Shown in pieces: positions 1 to 7,885 of a stretch of 64,000 nt of DNA. The notes under the pieces were generated by a model. It made no database searches and was not told where the DNA came from. It saw only the letters and a program-made list of their open reading frames with translations. The DNA is from an uncultured Pelagibacteraceae bacterium (lineage in GTDB: Bacteria > Pseudomonadota > Alphaproteobacteria > Pelagibacterales > Pelagibacteraceae), in the NCBI GenBank assembly GCA_902579465.1, contig CACHGV010000001.1:124001-188000 (forward strand), written 5' to 3'. A program made the position numbers and the translations under genes. The first letter of the stretch is position 1. Each line of letters opens with the position of its first letter.

Positions 1-297
1 AGCATCCATTTTTTAAGTTACATCAGGTACCTTTATTTTAACATTGGTAGAATAGCTTATTTACAGGCTAATGTATTGTCGGCTTATGTTTTTCTTGCAC
101 CTGCAATAGTGGCAGGAGCTGTTACGTTGGGTGTTATGCAACAAATTATTAGAGCTTTTGGACGTGTAGAAGGATCAATGCAATATATTCTTAAGGCATG
201 GCCCACGATTATAGAATTAGCGAGTGTTTATAAAAGATTGAGAGAATTTGAATATAAATTAGAAATTGAAGAAACTGAAAGAGAGATTAAAACGTAG
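1..297 (+). CDS. SbmA/BacA-family peptide transporter, C-terminal fragment
   Basis: The frame is open from the first base, so this is the 3' end of a longer gene cut by the window edge; the track start (a TTG at 76) is only an artefact of that cut. The visible 98 residues resemble the end of SbmA/BacA inner-membrane transporters, which import peptides and peptide antibiotics and in some alphaproteobacteria affect very-long-chain fatty acids. I see a last membrane segment rich in Ala, Val and Ile (APAIVAGAVTLGVM), then the cytoplasmic tail pattern with a Trp-Pro, ELASVYKRLREFE and a charged end, as in SbmA. It ends 3 bases before glpX, so the two are probably co-transcribed. Family assignment is from recalled motifs; a related ABC-type membrane domain is the alternative. 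Confidence 0.75.
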   Translation, partial: SIHFLSYIRYLYFNIGRIAYLQANVLSAYVFLAPAIVAGAVTLGVMQQIIRAFGRVEGSMQYILKAWPTIIELASVYKRLREFEYKLEIEETEREIKT

Positions 298-300
298 TTA

Positions 301-1245
301 ATGAAATTACCGCAAGAACTATTAAATAATCTAATAGAAATAACCTCAAAATCAGCAATAGCCTGTTATCCTTACATTGGTAAAAATAAAAAAATATTAG
401 CAGATAAAGCTGCAACTGATGTAATGAGAAATCAATTAAATAAATTAGATATAAATGGTAAAGTTGTTATTGGTGAGGGTGAACTTGATGAAGCTCCAAT
501 GCTTTATATAGGTGAAATTCTTGGCAACGGTAAAGGACCCCAAATAGATATAGCTGTTGATCCTGTTGAGGGTACAAATTTTGTTGCAAAAAATCTACCT
601 GGTTCAATGTCAGTATTAGCAGTTGCAGAAAAAGGAAATTTACTAAATGCACCAGAAACATATATGAATAAAATTGTTACTGGTAATCATATTCCTAGGG
701 GATCTCTAGATATTGATTTTACAGTTAAAAAAAATATTAGTATTTACTCAGAAATTACAAAAAAAAAAAATTCAGAAATTACAGTATGCATTCTTCAAAG
801 ACCAAGACATAAAGAAATTATAAGTGAATTAAAAAAACTGAATGTAAATATAAAATTTATAACCGATGGCGATGTTTCAGGAGCATTACTTGTTTCAGAT
901 AAAAAATTTAATGTAGATATTTTTATGGGTATTGGTGGAGGTCCAGAGGGCGTAATAGCTGCTGCGGCTTTAGATACATTAAATTGCAATTTTCAAGGAA
1001 GATTCTTATTCAAAACGGCAAATGACAAAAGCAGAGCTAATGAAATGGGTATCAAAGATTTAAACAAAAAATACGAAATCAATGAAATAATAAAGGGTGA
1101 AAGTATTTTTTGTGCAACAGGCATTACATCTGGAGATTTAATGAATGGTGTAGCTAAGGAAAATGATAATTATATTACAGAGACAATTATCACTTATGAT
1201 AAATCTGAATTACAGCTAATAAAAAAAGTGGTTTCACTTACTTGA
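301..1245 (+). CDS. glpX: Fructose-1,6-bisphosphatase class II (GlpX type)
   Basis: Hydrolyses fructose 1,6-bisphosphate to fructose 6-phosphate in gluconeogenesis; in many bacteria GlpX also accepts sedoheptulose bisphosphate. The 314 residues match the family length (about 320-340). The metal and phosphate motifs are present: VIGEGELDEAPM (57-68) and DPVEGT (87-92), followed by the GGGPEGVIAAAAL segment near 219-231. ATG lies 3 bases after the upstream stop. Between about residues 150 and 161 the protein carries an in-frame repeat (SEIT-KKKN-SEIT) encoded around a run of 12 A, an odd feature for a core enzyme. No Shine-Dalgarno sequence is evident, which suggests translational coupling to the upstream gene. 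Confidence 0.93.
   Translation: MKLPQELLNNLIEITSKSAIACYPYIGKNKKILADKAATDVMRNQLNKLDINGKVVIGEGELDEAPMLYIGEILGNGKGPQIDIAVDPVEGTNFVAKNLPGSMSVLAVAEKGNLLNAPETYMNKIVTGNHIPRGSLDIDFTVKKNISIYSEITKKKNSEITVCILQRPRHKEIISELKKLNVNIKFITDGDVSGALLVSDKKFNVDIFMGIGGGPEGVIAAAALDTLNCNFQGRFLFKTANDKSRANEMGIKDLNKKYEINEIIKGESIFCATGITSGDLMNGVAKENDNYITETIITYDKSELQLIKKVVSLT
748..783 (+). repeat. 12-bp direct repeat around an A12 run inside glpX
   Basis: TCAGAAATTACA occurs at 748-759 and again at 772-783, a 24-bp period (8 codons), separated by a run of A that reaches 12 in length together with the last A of the first copy. The duplication is in frame and encodes SEIT twice. The run is a possible site of polymerase slippage. 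Confidence 0.85.
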
Positions 1246-1280
1246 TTATTTTAAAAAATTACAATAAAAGATCTTCCTCT

Positions 1281-1355
1281 GGTCCCTTCGTCTATCGGTT
1301 AGGACACATGGTTTTCATCCATGAAAGAGGGGTTCGATTCCCCTAGGGACCGCCA
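1281..1355 (+). tRNA. tRNA-Glu (UUC)
   Basis: A full cloverleaf can be drawn. The acceptor stem is GGTCCCT/AGGGACC, the anticodon stem CATGG/CCATG encloses a loop with TTC at its centre, and the T-arm is GGGGTTCGATTCCCC. The discriminator is G and the CCA end is encoded (1353-1355). It sits in the 114-bp gap between glpX and the convergent bamE gene, whose stop codon is only 4 bases away. A TACAAT hexamer at 1260-1265, 15 bases upstream, is a plausible -10 box; no convincing -35 box was found. Confidence 0.96.
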
Positions 1356-1359
1356 TAAT

Positions 1360-1809
1360 TTATTTTGTTTGTCTTCTGGCATTTAATTTACTTCTAAGAG
1401 TTGAAAGAAGGTCATAAATTCTGTTGTCATTTTTAAACTTTTTATTTGTCACTTTTTCAGCAAATTCTATATCATTCATATCTTCGAGATTTAAAAATTT
1501 TTTACTTGAAACTAATCCCATTGAATTAAATTCAAGCACTAAAATATTATTTTTTGAAATTTTTTTTTTACCTAATTTATAAATTGATTGGTTTGTTTTT
1601 TTTCTTTCAATATAAATCCAGATGTCATTGAAATTGCTCATAGATGATGGTGGACCAATTAATTTTTTTACATCATTTTTGTTAGTCTTATTTACTAAAA
1701 TTTTACTAGTTTTAGTTTCTAAAAATCTGAAACCATGGGAATTTGAAACTTTATTTACAGAACAATTAATTGTAAAAAAAAATAAAAAGAATAAATATAT
1801 ATATCTCAT
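1360..1809 (-). CDS. bamE: BamE/SmpA-type outer-membrane lipoprotein
   Basis: Likely the small lipoprotein of the BAM complex, which helps insert beta-barrel proteins in the outer membrane. A signal peptide (RYIYLFFLFFFTIN) precedes the lipobox Cys16, and a BamE-like domain follows: NKNDVKKLIGPPSS (the 'G.P' turn), then a WIYIERKK strand and ILVLEFNSMG. At 149 residues it fits the family. The start is fixed by the signal peptide. Its ATG is directly back to back with the ATG of the next gene (CATATG), so its promoter must lie inside that gene. BamE next to a ubiquinol-cytochrome c chaperone gene is also a typical alphaproteobacterial arrangement. Confidence 0.8.
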   Translation of the reverse strand: MRYIYLFFLFFFTINCSVNKVSNSHGFRFLETKTSKILVNKTNKNDVKKLIGPPSSMSNFNDIWIYIERKKTNQSIYKLGKKKISKNNILVLEFNSMGLVSSKKFLNLEDMNDIEFAEKVTNKKFKNDNRIYDLLSTLRSKLNARRQTK

Positions 1810-2283
1810 ATGAAAAATGAATATTTAAATATTTACAATAATTTAATCAAATTAACTAGAAATAAAAACTTATACTACGGTCTTAAAAATGATGACACAT
1901 TTTCTGACAGGCTTGTAATTTTATTGTTACATTTAGGTTTTTTTTTTAAAACATACAAAGGTTCTTTATCAAAAGAAGATGCGCAAAATCTATTCGATTT
2001 TATTATAAGACAAATTGAACTATCTATTAGAGAAATTGGATATGGTGATGTATCGGTAAATAAAAAAATGAAGGATTATGTAAATTTATTTTACTCAATC
2101 TTAGAAAAAATTGAAAATTGGGATATCTTTGATAGATCAAAAAAAACTAAGCTACTTGGAGATTTGATGAATATTAAAGAAAATAATGTTTTATTTATTG
2201 AATATTTTGATAGTTATAGTCATTATTTATTAAAAAACCCTTTAAAAAACTTTACAAAAGATATAATAGAATTTAAATTTTAA
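1810..2283 (+). CDS. Ubiquinol-cytochrome c chaperone (CBP3-like)
   Basis: Resembles the CBP3/UQCC1 family, assembly factors for the cytochrome bc1 complex. Seen in the 157 residues: an N-terminal helix with [25 protein letters not shown], then [29 protein letters not shown], the best conserved family block (IGVGD-type followed by a Lys-Met pair). No signal peptide or membrane segment is visible, as expected for a peripheral chaperone. The ATG abuts the divergent bamE start. It leads a tight plus-strand run (rpmF, plsX, ihfA, MerR, rpmG). The usual alphaproteobacterial neighbour, a DUF177/YceD gene, is absent between it and rpmF. Confidence 0.75.
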   Translation: MKNEYLNIYNNLIKLTRNKNLYYGLKNDDTFSDRLVILLLHLGFFFKTYKGSLSKEDAQNLFDFIIRQIELSIREIGYGDVSVNKKMKDYVNLFYSILEKIENWDIFDRSKKTKLLGDLMNIKENNVLFIEYFDSYSHYLLKNPLKNFTKDIIEFKF

Positions 2284-2285
2284 AT

Positions 2286-2465
2286 ATGGCTGTACCAAAA
2301 CGTAAAACAACTAAGTCAAGAGCTGGTAAAAGGCGATCTCATATGAGAGTTTCCTCAAAAAATATTATTGAGGATAAGAAGTCTGGTGAATACAGATTGT
2401 CTCATCATCTAGATCTAAAAACTGGTTTTTATAAAGGAAGACAAGTTTTAGATACAAAAGAATAG
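2286..2465 (+). CDS. rpmF: 50S ribosomal protein L32
   Basis: Not in the ORF track because it is only 59 residues. The reading [20 protein letters not shown] is the standard L32 start, with the basic N-terminus typical of the family, and the protein ends RQVLDTKE. It binds the large ribosomal subunit near the peptidyl transferase region. It starts 2 bases after the CBP3-like gene and is followed 5 bases later by plsX; rpmF-plsX linkage is very widespread in bacteria and couples ribosome and lipid synthesis. Confidence 0.95.
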   Translation: MAVPKRKTTKSRAGKRRSHMRVSSKNIIEDKKSGEYRLSHHLDLKTGFYKGRQVLDTKE

Positions 2466-2470
2466 TTATT

Positions 2471-3478
2471 ATGACCAACCCAATAGTTATTGCTATTGAT
2501 GCGATGGGTGGTGATAACTCACCGACTAAAGTAATTGAAGGTATAAGCATACATTCAAAAAATTCTGTAAATGTAAATTATAAAATTTTTGGAAATGATG
2601 ATTTGATTAGTCCTCTCTTAAAAAATAACAATATACCAAAAAAAAGGTTTGACATAATTCATACTGATAAAGTTGTTGAAGGTGAAGATACAGCATTAAT
2701 AGCAGCTAAAAGAGGAAAAAAAACAAGTTTATGGTTAGCAGTAGAATCTTTAAAGAATGACGAAGCTCATGCAATGGTCTCAGCTGGCAATACTGGTGCA
2801 TTATTTTTAATATCAAAACTTAATTTAAAAATGATAGAAAATATTGATAAGCCAGCTCTATCAGCTTTATGGCCAAGCAGGATGGGAATGAATGTTGTGT
2901 TAGACTTAGGTGCTAATATAGAATGTAATTCAAAAAATTTAATTGATTTCTCAATAATGGGATCTGCCTTACATAAAGCGTTGTTTAATAATGAAAAACC
3001 ATGTGTCGCATTACTTAATATTGGATCAGAGGAATTAAAAGGAAATGCAATTATAAAAAGCACTTACCAAATCTTATCTGAAAAAAAATATGATCTATTT
3101 AATTTCAAGGGATATATTGAGGGAAATCAAATTATGGATGGAGATGTAAATGTAATTGTTGCTGATGGCTTTACAGGAAATATTGCTCTTAAAACAGCTG
3201 AAGGAACCTCAAATTTTATTATTAATGAGTTAAAACAAGCCTTAGGTAGCACAATTGTTGGAAAATTTTCATCTCTCATTAACTATAATAATCTTAAAAA
3301 ATTTAAAAATAAACTGGATCCAAGACTTTATAATGGAGCAATATTATTAGGACTAAATAAACCTGTTATAAAAAGCCATGGATCTACAGACTCAATTGGT
3401 TTTGCGAACTCATTAAAAGTTTGTGAACAAACCATTAAAGGAAAATTAATAGAACAAATTACAGCAAACATTAATTAA
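2471..3478 (+). CDS. plsX: Phosphate acyltransferase PlsX
   Basis: Converts acyl-ACP to acyl-phosphate, the donor used by PlsY (present at 57.2 kb) to start phospholipid synthesis. The 335 residues match the usual length. Motifs: IAIDAMGGDNSPTKVIEG at the N-terminus, MVSAGNTGALFLISK near 98, and VADGFTGNIALKTAEG near 230, all diagnostic. ATG is 5 bases after rpmF with no clear ribosome-binding site. In most alphaproteobacteria fabH follows plsX; here the stop codon runs straight into the ihfA start, so fabH is not at this locus. Confidence 0.96.
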   Translation: MTNPIVIAIDAMGGDNSPTKVIEGISIHSKNSVNVNYKIFGNDDLISPLLKNNNIPKKRFDIIHTDKVVEGEDTALIAAKRGKKTSLWLAVESLKNDEAHAMVSAGNTGALFLISKLNLKMIENIDKPALSALWPSRMGMNVVLDLGANIECNSKNLIDFSIMGSALHKALFNNEKPCVALLNIGSEELKGNAIIKSTYQILSEKKYDLFNFKGYIEGNQIMDGDVNVIVADGFTGNIALKTAEGTSNFIINELKQALGSTIVGKFSSLINYNNLKKFKNKLDPRLYNGAILLGLNKPVIKSHGSTDSIGFANSLKVCEQTIKGKLIEQITANIN

Positions 3479-3775
3479 GTGAGACGTATAAATTTAACAA
3501 AAAAAGATATTATAAATTCTATATATATGCAAATAGGATTTTCGAAAAAAATAAGTGAAACTTTACTTGAAGATATTTTTGAACTTATTTTAAAAAATAT
3601 CATCAAACATAAAAAAGTAAAAATTGCAAAATTTGGAACTTTTTTATTAAGAAAAAAAAATGAAAGAGCGGGAAGAAATCCAAAAACTAAAGAGCCAGCT
3701 ATTATTGCTAGTAGAAATGTTATCCTTTTTAAAGCATCTAAAGAATTTAAAAAATATATAAATAAAAATGATTAG
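3479..3775 (+). CDS. ihfA: Integration host factor alpha subunit
   Basis: A DNA-bending HU/IHF protein of 98 residues. The start is GTG, placed directly after the plsX TAA with no spacer. Family signs: an N-terminal helical part starting NLTKKDIINSIY, then VKIAKFGTFLLRKKNERAGRNPKTKEPAIIASRNVILF, which holds the beta arms and the intercalating Pro in GRNPKT. Position before a MerR-type regulator identifies the alpha rather than the beta subunit, since plsX-fabH-ihfA-merR is the common alphaproteobacterial order. It overlaps the next gene by 8 bases. Confidence 0.9.
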   Translation: MRRINLTKKDIINSIYMQIGFSKKISETLLEDIFELILKNIIKHKKVKIAKFGTFLLRKKNERAGRNPKTKEPAIIASRNVILFKASKEFKKYINKND

Positions 3776-4139
3776 CACTAAGGAAGAAAGTAAATACAAA
3801 ACTATTGGAGAAGTAGCTAGAATATTAAATCTTATTAATCAAAAAAATGGCTTACCTTCTACTCACACTATTCGTTTTTGGGAAAAAGAATTTAAGCAAA
3901 TTAAGCCAAAGATTTTTACAGGCAATAGAAGATATTATGACGAAAATTCAATTAATATTTTAAAAAAAATCAAATTCTTATTAAAAGACAAAGGAATGAC
4001 ATTAAGTGGTGTTAAAAAGGTTCTAAACTCTAATGATTCAGATATTGACGAATTATACAATACATCTATAAAACAAAAAAAAATAATAAAGTCTAAAATT
4101 TTAAAGATTAAAAAATTATTAAATAAATTTAAAGATTGA
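3768..4139 (+). CDS. MerR-family transcriptional regulator
   Basis: A small cytoplasmic DNA-binding protein of 123 residues. An N-terminal winged helix-turn-helix is visible: TIGEVARILNL, then HTIRFWEKEFKQIKP and GNRRYYDENSINILKKIKFLLKDKGMTL, the MerR signature (R-[FY]-W/Y-E, RRYY). The C-terminus is a short Lys-rich coiled-coil-like tail without Cys residues, so no metal-sensing site is apparent. This gene is the conserved partner of ihfA in alphaproteobacteria; its target is unknown to me. One base separates it from rpmG. Confidence 0.85.
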   Translation: MISTKEESKYKTIGEVARILNLINQKNGLPSTHTIRFWEKEFKQIKPKIFTGNRRYYDENSINILKKIKFLLKDKGMTLSGVKKVLNSNDSDIDELYNTSIKQKKIIKSKILKIKKLLNKFKD

Positions 4140-4140
4140 T

Positions 4141-4332
4141 ATGGCAAAAAAAACTCATGTAAAAGTCAGGTTGGTTCCTGAAGAAAAACCAGATAGTCCT
4201 TTTTTTTATTATGTAAAAAAACCTGCTGGTGGAGAAAAAGCTAAAGTTAAATTAAAAGTTAAAAAATATAATCCAGCAACTAGGAAACATGAAATTTTTG
4301 TAGAAAAAAAATTACCACCTCATAGTAAATAA
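4141..4332 (+). CDS. rpmG: 50S ribosomal protein L33
   Basis: At 63 residues it is slightly longer than most L33 proteins (50-55). It begins MAKKTHVKVRLVPE, has the FFYYVKKP strand, and the conserved YNPATRKHEIFVEKK block near the C-terminus. It lacks the four zinc-binding cysteines seen in some L33 copies, so it is the zinc-free type. The extra length sits in the PEEKPDSP and GGEKAK loops. It ends 1 base before the convergent chorismate mutase gene, leaving no space for a terminator. Confidence 0.9.
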   Translation: MAKKTHVKVRLVPEEKPDSPFFYYVKKPAGGEKAKVKLKVKKYNPATRKHEIFVEKKLPPHSK

Positions 4333-4333
4333 T

Positions 4334-4627
4334 TTATTTTTTTTTATTAAAATTTCTTTTCTCAAAATCAATATAAGCATAAATCATATTCTTCCAAATT
4401 TTGTTTGTGATTTTTGGATCAATTTTATGTTTAATTGATTTTTTTTTAATGTTTTTTAGTATTAGATAAATCCTTTTTTGATCAACAATTTGGTTTTTTT
4501 TTTCTTTAAGACCAAGTACTCTTTTCACTAGGTTTGTTCTTTTTTTGATTATTTTTATCAATGAATCGTCTAATTTATCTAATTCTTTTCTAATTTTATT
4601 TAGTTTTTCTTTTTTTAATGGCGACAT
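4334..4627 (-). CDS. Chorismate mutase (AroQ type)
   Basis: Converts chorismate to prephenate for phenylalanine and tyrosine synthesis. The protein is a free-standing 97-residue all-helical AroQ domain. Active-site residues align by spacing with the E. coli P-protein domain: Arg13 in IRKELDKLDDSL, Arg30 in KKRTNLVKRV and Lys41 in GLKEKK. No fused prephenate dehydratase or dehydrogenase domain is present. It is a single gene divergent from ctaA (43-bp gap) and convergent with rpmG. Confidence 0.88.
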   Translation of the reverse strand: MSPLKKEKLNKIRKELDKLDDSLIKIIKKRTNLVKRVLGLKEKKNQIVDQKRIYLILKNIKKKSIKHKIDPKITNKIWKNMIYAYIDFEKRNFNKKK

Positions 4628-4670
4628 TTATATAATTGGATTATTTAAAAATTATTATATTTATCCGCCT

Positions 4671-5702
4671 ATGTATAGTGAAAATCTAAAAGTTAATAAT
4701 CAAGTATCAATATGGCTTATAAGTATGTTTTGGATTATTTCAGGAATGATCGTAGTTGGTGGTTTAACAAGATTAACTGATTCTGGTTTGTCTATTACAC
4801 AATGGCAATTGTTCTCTGGTTTTTTACCTCCACTGAATAACTCTGAATGGATTATGTATTTTGACTTATATAAAGAGATACCTGAATTTAAATTACAAAA
4901 TTTTGATATGACCATGCAAGAATTTAAGGTTATTTTTTGGTGGGAGTGGGCTCATAGATTTATGGGAAGGTTAATAGGCATAGCTTTTCTAGTACCACTA
5001 ATATATTTTACTTTTAAAATTAAATTTAAAAAATTAATAAATCTTTATTTCATTTTTGCCTTAATATGTTTTCAAGGATTTATAGGGTGGTATATGGTCA
5101 GTAGTGGCTTAATTGATAGAGTTGATGTAAGTCATTTTAGGTTATCTGTGCATTTATTAGTTGCTTTTTTTATTTTATCATTAATATTTTGGAATTATTT
5201 AAAAATTAAAGTAAAAAGAAACTTTCATAATACTATCAATATACTATATCCGATTAGTTTTCTTTTCTTAGTATTTTTACAAATTTCGATTGGTGCATTT
5301 GTTTCTGGAATGGACGCAGGTAAAATTTATAATTCATGGCCGTTAATGGGAAACTCAATTTTTCCAAATGATAATAGTATAGGCAATTTATTTAAATTAT
5401 CTGTTTTTAGTGATCCTTCTTTGGTGCAATTTATTCATAGAAAATTAGCTTATTTAATAGGATTATTTTATCTGTATTTATTTTTTTATACTTATAAAAA
5501 TAAAAAAAGTGACCTGTATAGATCTGTTAATATTTTAGGTTTCTTTATTATTTTACAGATTGTTTTAGGAATATTCACTTTACTATATGGTGCACAGATA
5601 TTGATTGCATCTATGCACCAAATAAGTTCTATTTTTTTAGTTGCGTCTTGTATCTACTTTTTATTTATAAATACAAAATCTAACTTACAGCTTTCAAGCT
5701 AG
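4671..5702 (+). CDS. ctaA: Heme A synthase (CtaA/Cox15)
   Basis: Oxidises the heme O methyl group to give heme A for cytochrome c oxidase, in the inner membrane. The track ORF starts at 4545, but the first 42 residues overlap the divergent chorismate mutase gene and are not family-like; ATG 4671 (MYSENLKVNNQ) is the natural start, giving 343 residues. About eight hydrophobic segments are visible. Heme-ligand histidines sit in WEWAHRFMGR, DVSHFRLSVHL, IHRKLAYL and SMHQISS. GGLTRLTDSGLSI near residue 30 is the Cox15 signature. Its last 23 bases overlap the end of the convergent metY gene. Confidence 0.93.
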   Translation: MYSENLKVNNQVSIWLISMFWIISGMIVVGGLTRLTDSGLSITQWQLFSGFLPPLNNSEWIMYFDLYKEIPEFKLQNFDMTMQEFKVIFWWEWAHRFMGRLIGIAFLVPLIYFTFKIKFKKLINLYFIFALICFQGFIGWYMVSSGLIDRVDVSHFRLSVHLLVAFFILSLIFWNYLKIKVKRNFHNTINILYPISFLFLVFLQISIGAFVSGMDAGKIYNSWPLMGNSIFPNDNSIGNLFKLSVFSDPSLVQFIHRKLAYLIGLFYLYLFFYTYKNKKSDLYRSVNILGFFIILQIVLGIFTLLYGAQILIASMHQISSIFLVASCIYFLFINTKSNLQLSS

Positions 5703-7005
5703 GCTTTCCAGAAGCTCCTAAAGCTTGATCAAGGTCTGCTATAATATCATCTGGATGTTCTATACCAATAGACAACCTTACATACCCCGGCGTTACACCG
5801 GCAGCTAAAAGTTCCTCTTCTGTTAATTGACTATGTGTAGTAGTTGCAGGATGAATAGCCAAACTTCTTGCATCTCCAATATTTGCTACGTGGTAAAACA
5901 TTTTTAATGATTCTATAAATTTTTTACCTGCTTCAACACCTCCTTTAACCTCTATACCTACGAGCGCTCCATTACCACCCTTCATATATTTTTTAGATCT
6001 TTCACCTATCTCTCCTTTATGAAGAGTTGGGTATATAACTCTTTCTACATTCTTATGCTTTTGTAAAAATGCTACAGCTTTCTCTGCATTAGAGCAATGT
6101 TGTTGCATTCTTAATGGAACAGTTTCTAGACCTTGAATTATTCCCCAAGCATTATCGGGCGCTAAAGGAGCTCCTAAATCTCTTAATAAACAAACTCTAG
6201 CTCTTACAGCAAATGAAACATTTGCACCTGTTAACTGTGGTACGACTTCACCCCATTTTGCTCCACCGTAACTAGCATCTGGCTCGTTAAATAATGGTTG
6301 TCTTTTTGGATCTTTTGTCCAGTCAAAATTACCACCATCGACGAGAGCTCCACCAATAACTGTACCATGTCCTCCAATAAACTTAGTAAGTGAGTGAACT
6401 ACTACAGCTGCACCATGTTCTAAAGGTTTACAAATAATGGGCGCTGCAGTGTTGTCCATAATTAATGGAATATTATGCTTTCTTCCAATATCTGAAACTT
6501 CCTTAATTGGAAATACTCTTAAGTATGGATTAGGTAAAGTTTCTGCATAAAAACATCTTGTTTTTTCATCTATTAATTTTTCAAAATTACTTGGATCTGA
6601 TGGATCTGCATATCTACATTCAATACCTAACTTTTTAAGTGTGTGTGTGAATAGGTTAACAGTCCCACCATATAAATCAGTTGAACTAATAAAGTTATCA
6701 CCTGATTGGCATACATTCATTATAGCAAATGTTGATGCAGCTTGTCCTGAACCAACAGTTACTGCTGCAAGTCCACCTTCAAGTGCTGCAACTCTTTTTT
6801 CAAGTACGTCATTTGTTGGATTCATAATTCTTGTATATATGTTTCCAAATTCTTTTAGTGCAAATAAATTTGCAGCATGATCTGTATCATTAAATTGATA
6901 AGATGTTGTTCTGTATAGTGGAACTGCTACTGCTGTTGTAGCTGGATCACTTCTGTAATCGCCACCATGTAATGCAATTGTTTCTGGATGTTTGTTTTTA
7001 CTCAT
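5680..7005 (-). CDS. metY: O-acetylhomoserine sulfhydrylase (PLP enzyme)
   Basis: A Cys/Met-metabolism PLP enzyme that makes homocysteine, or methionine from methanethiol, out of O-acetylhomoserine and sulfide. The 441 residues fit the MetY subgroup (about 430), longer than MetB/MetC (about 390). The PLP lysine is Lys208 in HSLTKFIGGHG, Asp184 in IMDNT holds the pyridine nitrogen, and YTRIMNPT near 57 is the partner-subunit motif. A strong ribosome-binding site, AGAAGGGG, lies 5 bases before the ATG. It is the last gene of the unit metY paralog-hydrolase-metY, with a 61-bp gap upstream that holds a hairpin. The higher G+C and SD suggest strong expression (inference). Confidence 0.9.
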   Translation of the reverse strand: MSKNKHPETIALHGGDYRSDPATTAVAVPLYRTTSYQFNDTDHAANLFALKEFGNIYTRIMNPTNDVLEKRVAALEGGLAAVTVGSGQAASTFAIMNVCQSGDNFISSTDLYGGTVNLFTHTLKKLGIECRYADPSDPSNFEKLIDEKTRCFYAETLPNPYLRVFPIKEVSDIGRKHNIPLIMDNTAAPIICKPLEHGAAVVVHSLTKFIGGHGTVIGGALVDGGNFDWTKDPKRQPLFNEPDASYGGAKWGEVVPQLTGANVSFAVRARVCLLRDLGAPLAPDNAWGIIQGLETVPLRMQQHCSNAEKAVAFLQKHKNVERVIYPTLHKGEIGERSKKYMKGGNGALVGIEVKGGVEAGKKFIESLKMFYHVANIGDARSLAIHPATTTHSQLTEEELLAAGVTPGYVRLSIGIEHPDDIIADLDQALGASGKPSLKAVS

Positions 7006-7026
7006 ATTTCCCCTTCTGTTTAAAAA

Positions 7027-7053
7027 TGTATTTAACTAAAATGAAAAAATACA
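7027..7053 (-). promoter_or_regulatory. Hairpin in the metY leader
   Basis: On the minus strand TGTATTT and AAATACA form a perfect 7-bp stem with a 13-base loop, 21 bases upstream of the metY start and just before its ribosome-binding site. The same stretch offers TTGATT-N17-TTAAAT as a possible internal promoter. SAR11 metY genes are known to be controlled by SAM riboswitches in some strains, but I could not match this leader to the SAM-II or SAM-V core by eye. Confidence 0.35.
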
Positions 7054-7066
7054 ATCAAGCTTTAAT

Positions 7067-7885
7067 TTAACTTGATAATGGGGGATAATTTGTTGTTATA
7101 AATTTTTTAAGTACAGTTAATACTCTATCTGCCTCTTCTAATAACATCATGTGACCACAGTTATCAATTATATCGACTTGACTACCATCAATTAATGAAG
7201 CCAACTTCTTTCCCTCTTTAACAGGGCACATTTTATCATCTGTTGCCAAAATCGATAAAGTAGGACATTTAATTTTTTTTGCTGCATCAAAACCATTTTT
7301 GTAATTATCACAGGCTCTAAAGTCTACTCCTAAAGTATTCTGTATTGTTCTAGATTTTGCAAGCATTGTTCCTGTGTTGATATGGTAAAGACCAGGCACA
7401 GGATGACCACCAAAATGACCAGCTGGACCATGAGCCCAATCCATCATTAAATCTACTGCTTTTGGATCATTATTTTCAGCTAACGAAAGTAACTCCGGAT
7501 TCATCGGTATAGCACCAGCTCCACCCATTAGGCTTAATGTTTTTATTTTATCTGGGTATCTCGATGTACATTCTACTGTAACTAAACAACCTTGTGAATG
7601 TCCAACTAAAGAAGCTTCTTTATGTCCGACTGCATCTATCACATCCTTTATCCAATCAGCCATCTCTTCAATTGATTTAAGGCTTTCACCACTTGATAAA
7701 CCATGCCCTGGTAGATCAACTGCTAAAGCGTTATATCCATGAAAAGCAAAATATCTTGTCTGAAGTACCCATGTCATATGGGTTAGACCGCTACCATGAA
7801 CAAATATTATCAATGGTTTTTTTTTATCAAACGGTCTACCACCAGTAGAGGCAAAAACCTCGTTATTATTTACTTTAAATTTCAT
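7067..7885 (-). CDS. Alpha/beta-hydrolase fold protein
   Basis: A 272-residue soluble hydrolase. The fold is clear: oxyanion-hole motif HGSGLTHMTW (30-39), DLPGHGLSS near 58, nucleophile elbow GHSQG with Ser97, an acid in LATDDKMCP and the catalytic His in NCGHMMLLEEAD. Substrate is not predictable. It is not a MetX homoserine acyltransferase: MetX proteins are about 100 residues longer with a different elbow (GGSMGG). Its ATG overlaps the stop of the upstream metY paralog by 4 bases (ATGA), so both are translationally coupled, which suggests a role tied to sulfur amino-acid metabolism (inference). Confidence 0.85.
   Translation of the reverse strand: MKFKVNNNEVFASTGGRPFDKKKPLIIFVHGSGLTHMTWVLQTRYFAFHGYNALAVDLPGHGLSSGESLKSIEEMADWIKDVIDAVGHKEASLVGHSQGCLVTVECTSRYPDKIKTLSLMGGAGAIPMNPELLSLAENNDPKAVDLMMDWAHGPAGHFGGHPVPGLYHINTGTMLAKSRTIQNTLGVDFRACDNYKNGFDAAKKIKCPTLSILATDDKMCPVKEGKKLASLIDGSQVDIIDNCGHMMLLEEADRVLTVLKKFITTNYPPLSS

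Noticed and set aside
4545-4670. Upstream extension of the ctaA frame
   Set aside because: It overlaps the chorismate mutase gene and adds residues unlike Cox15; ATG 4671 is preferred.
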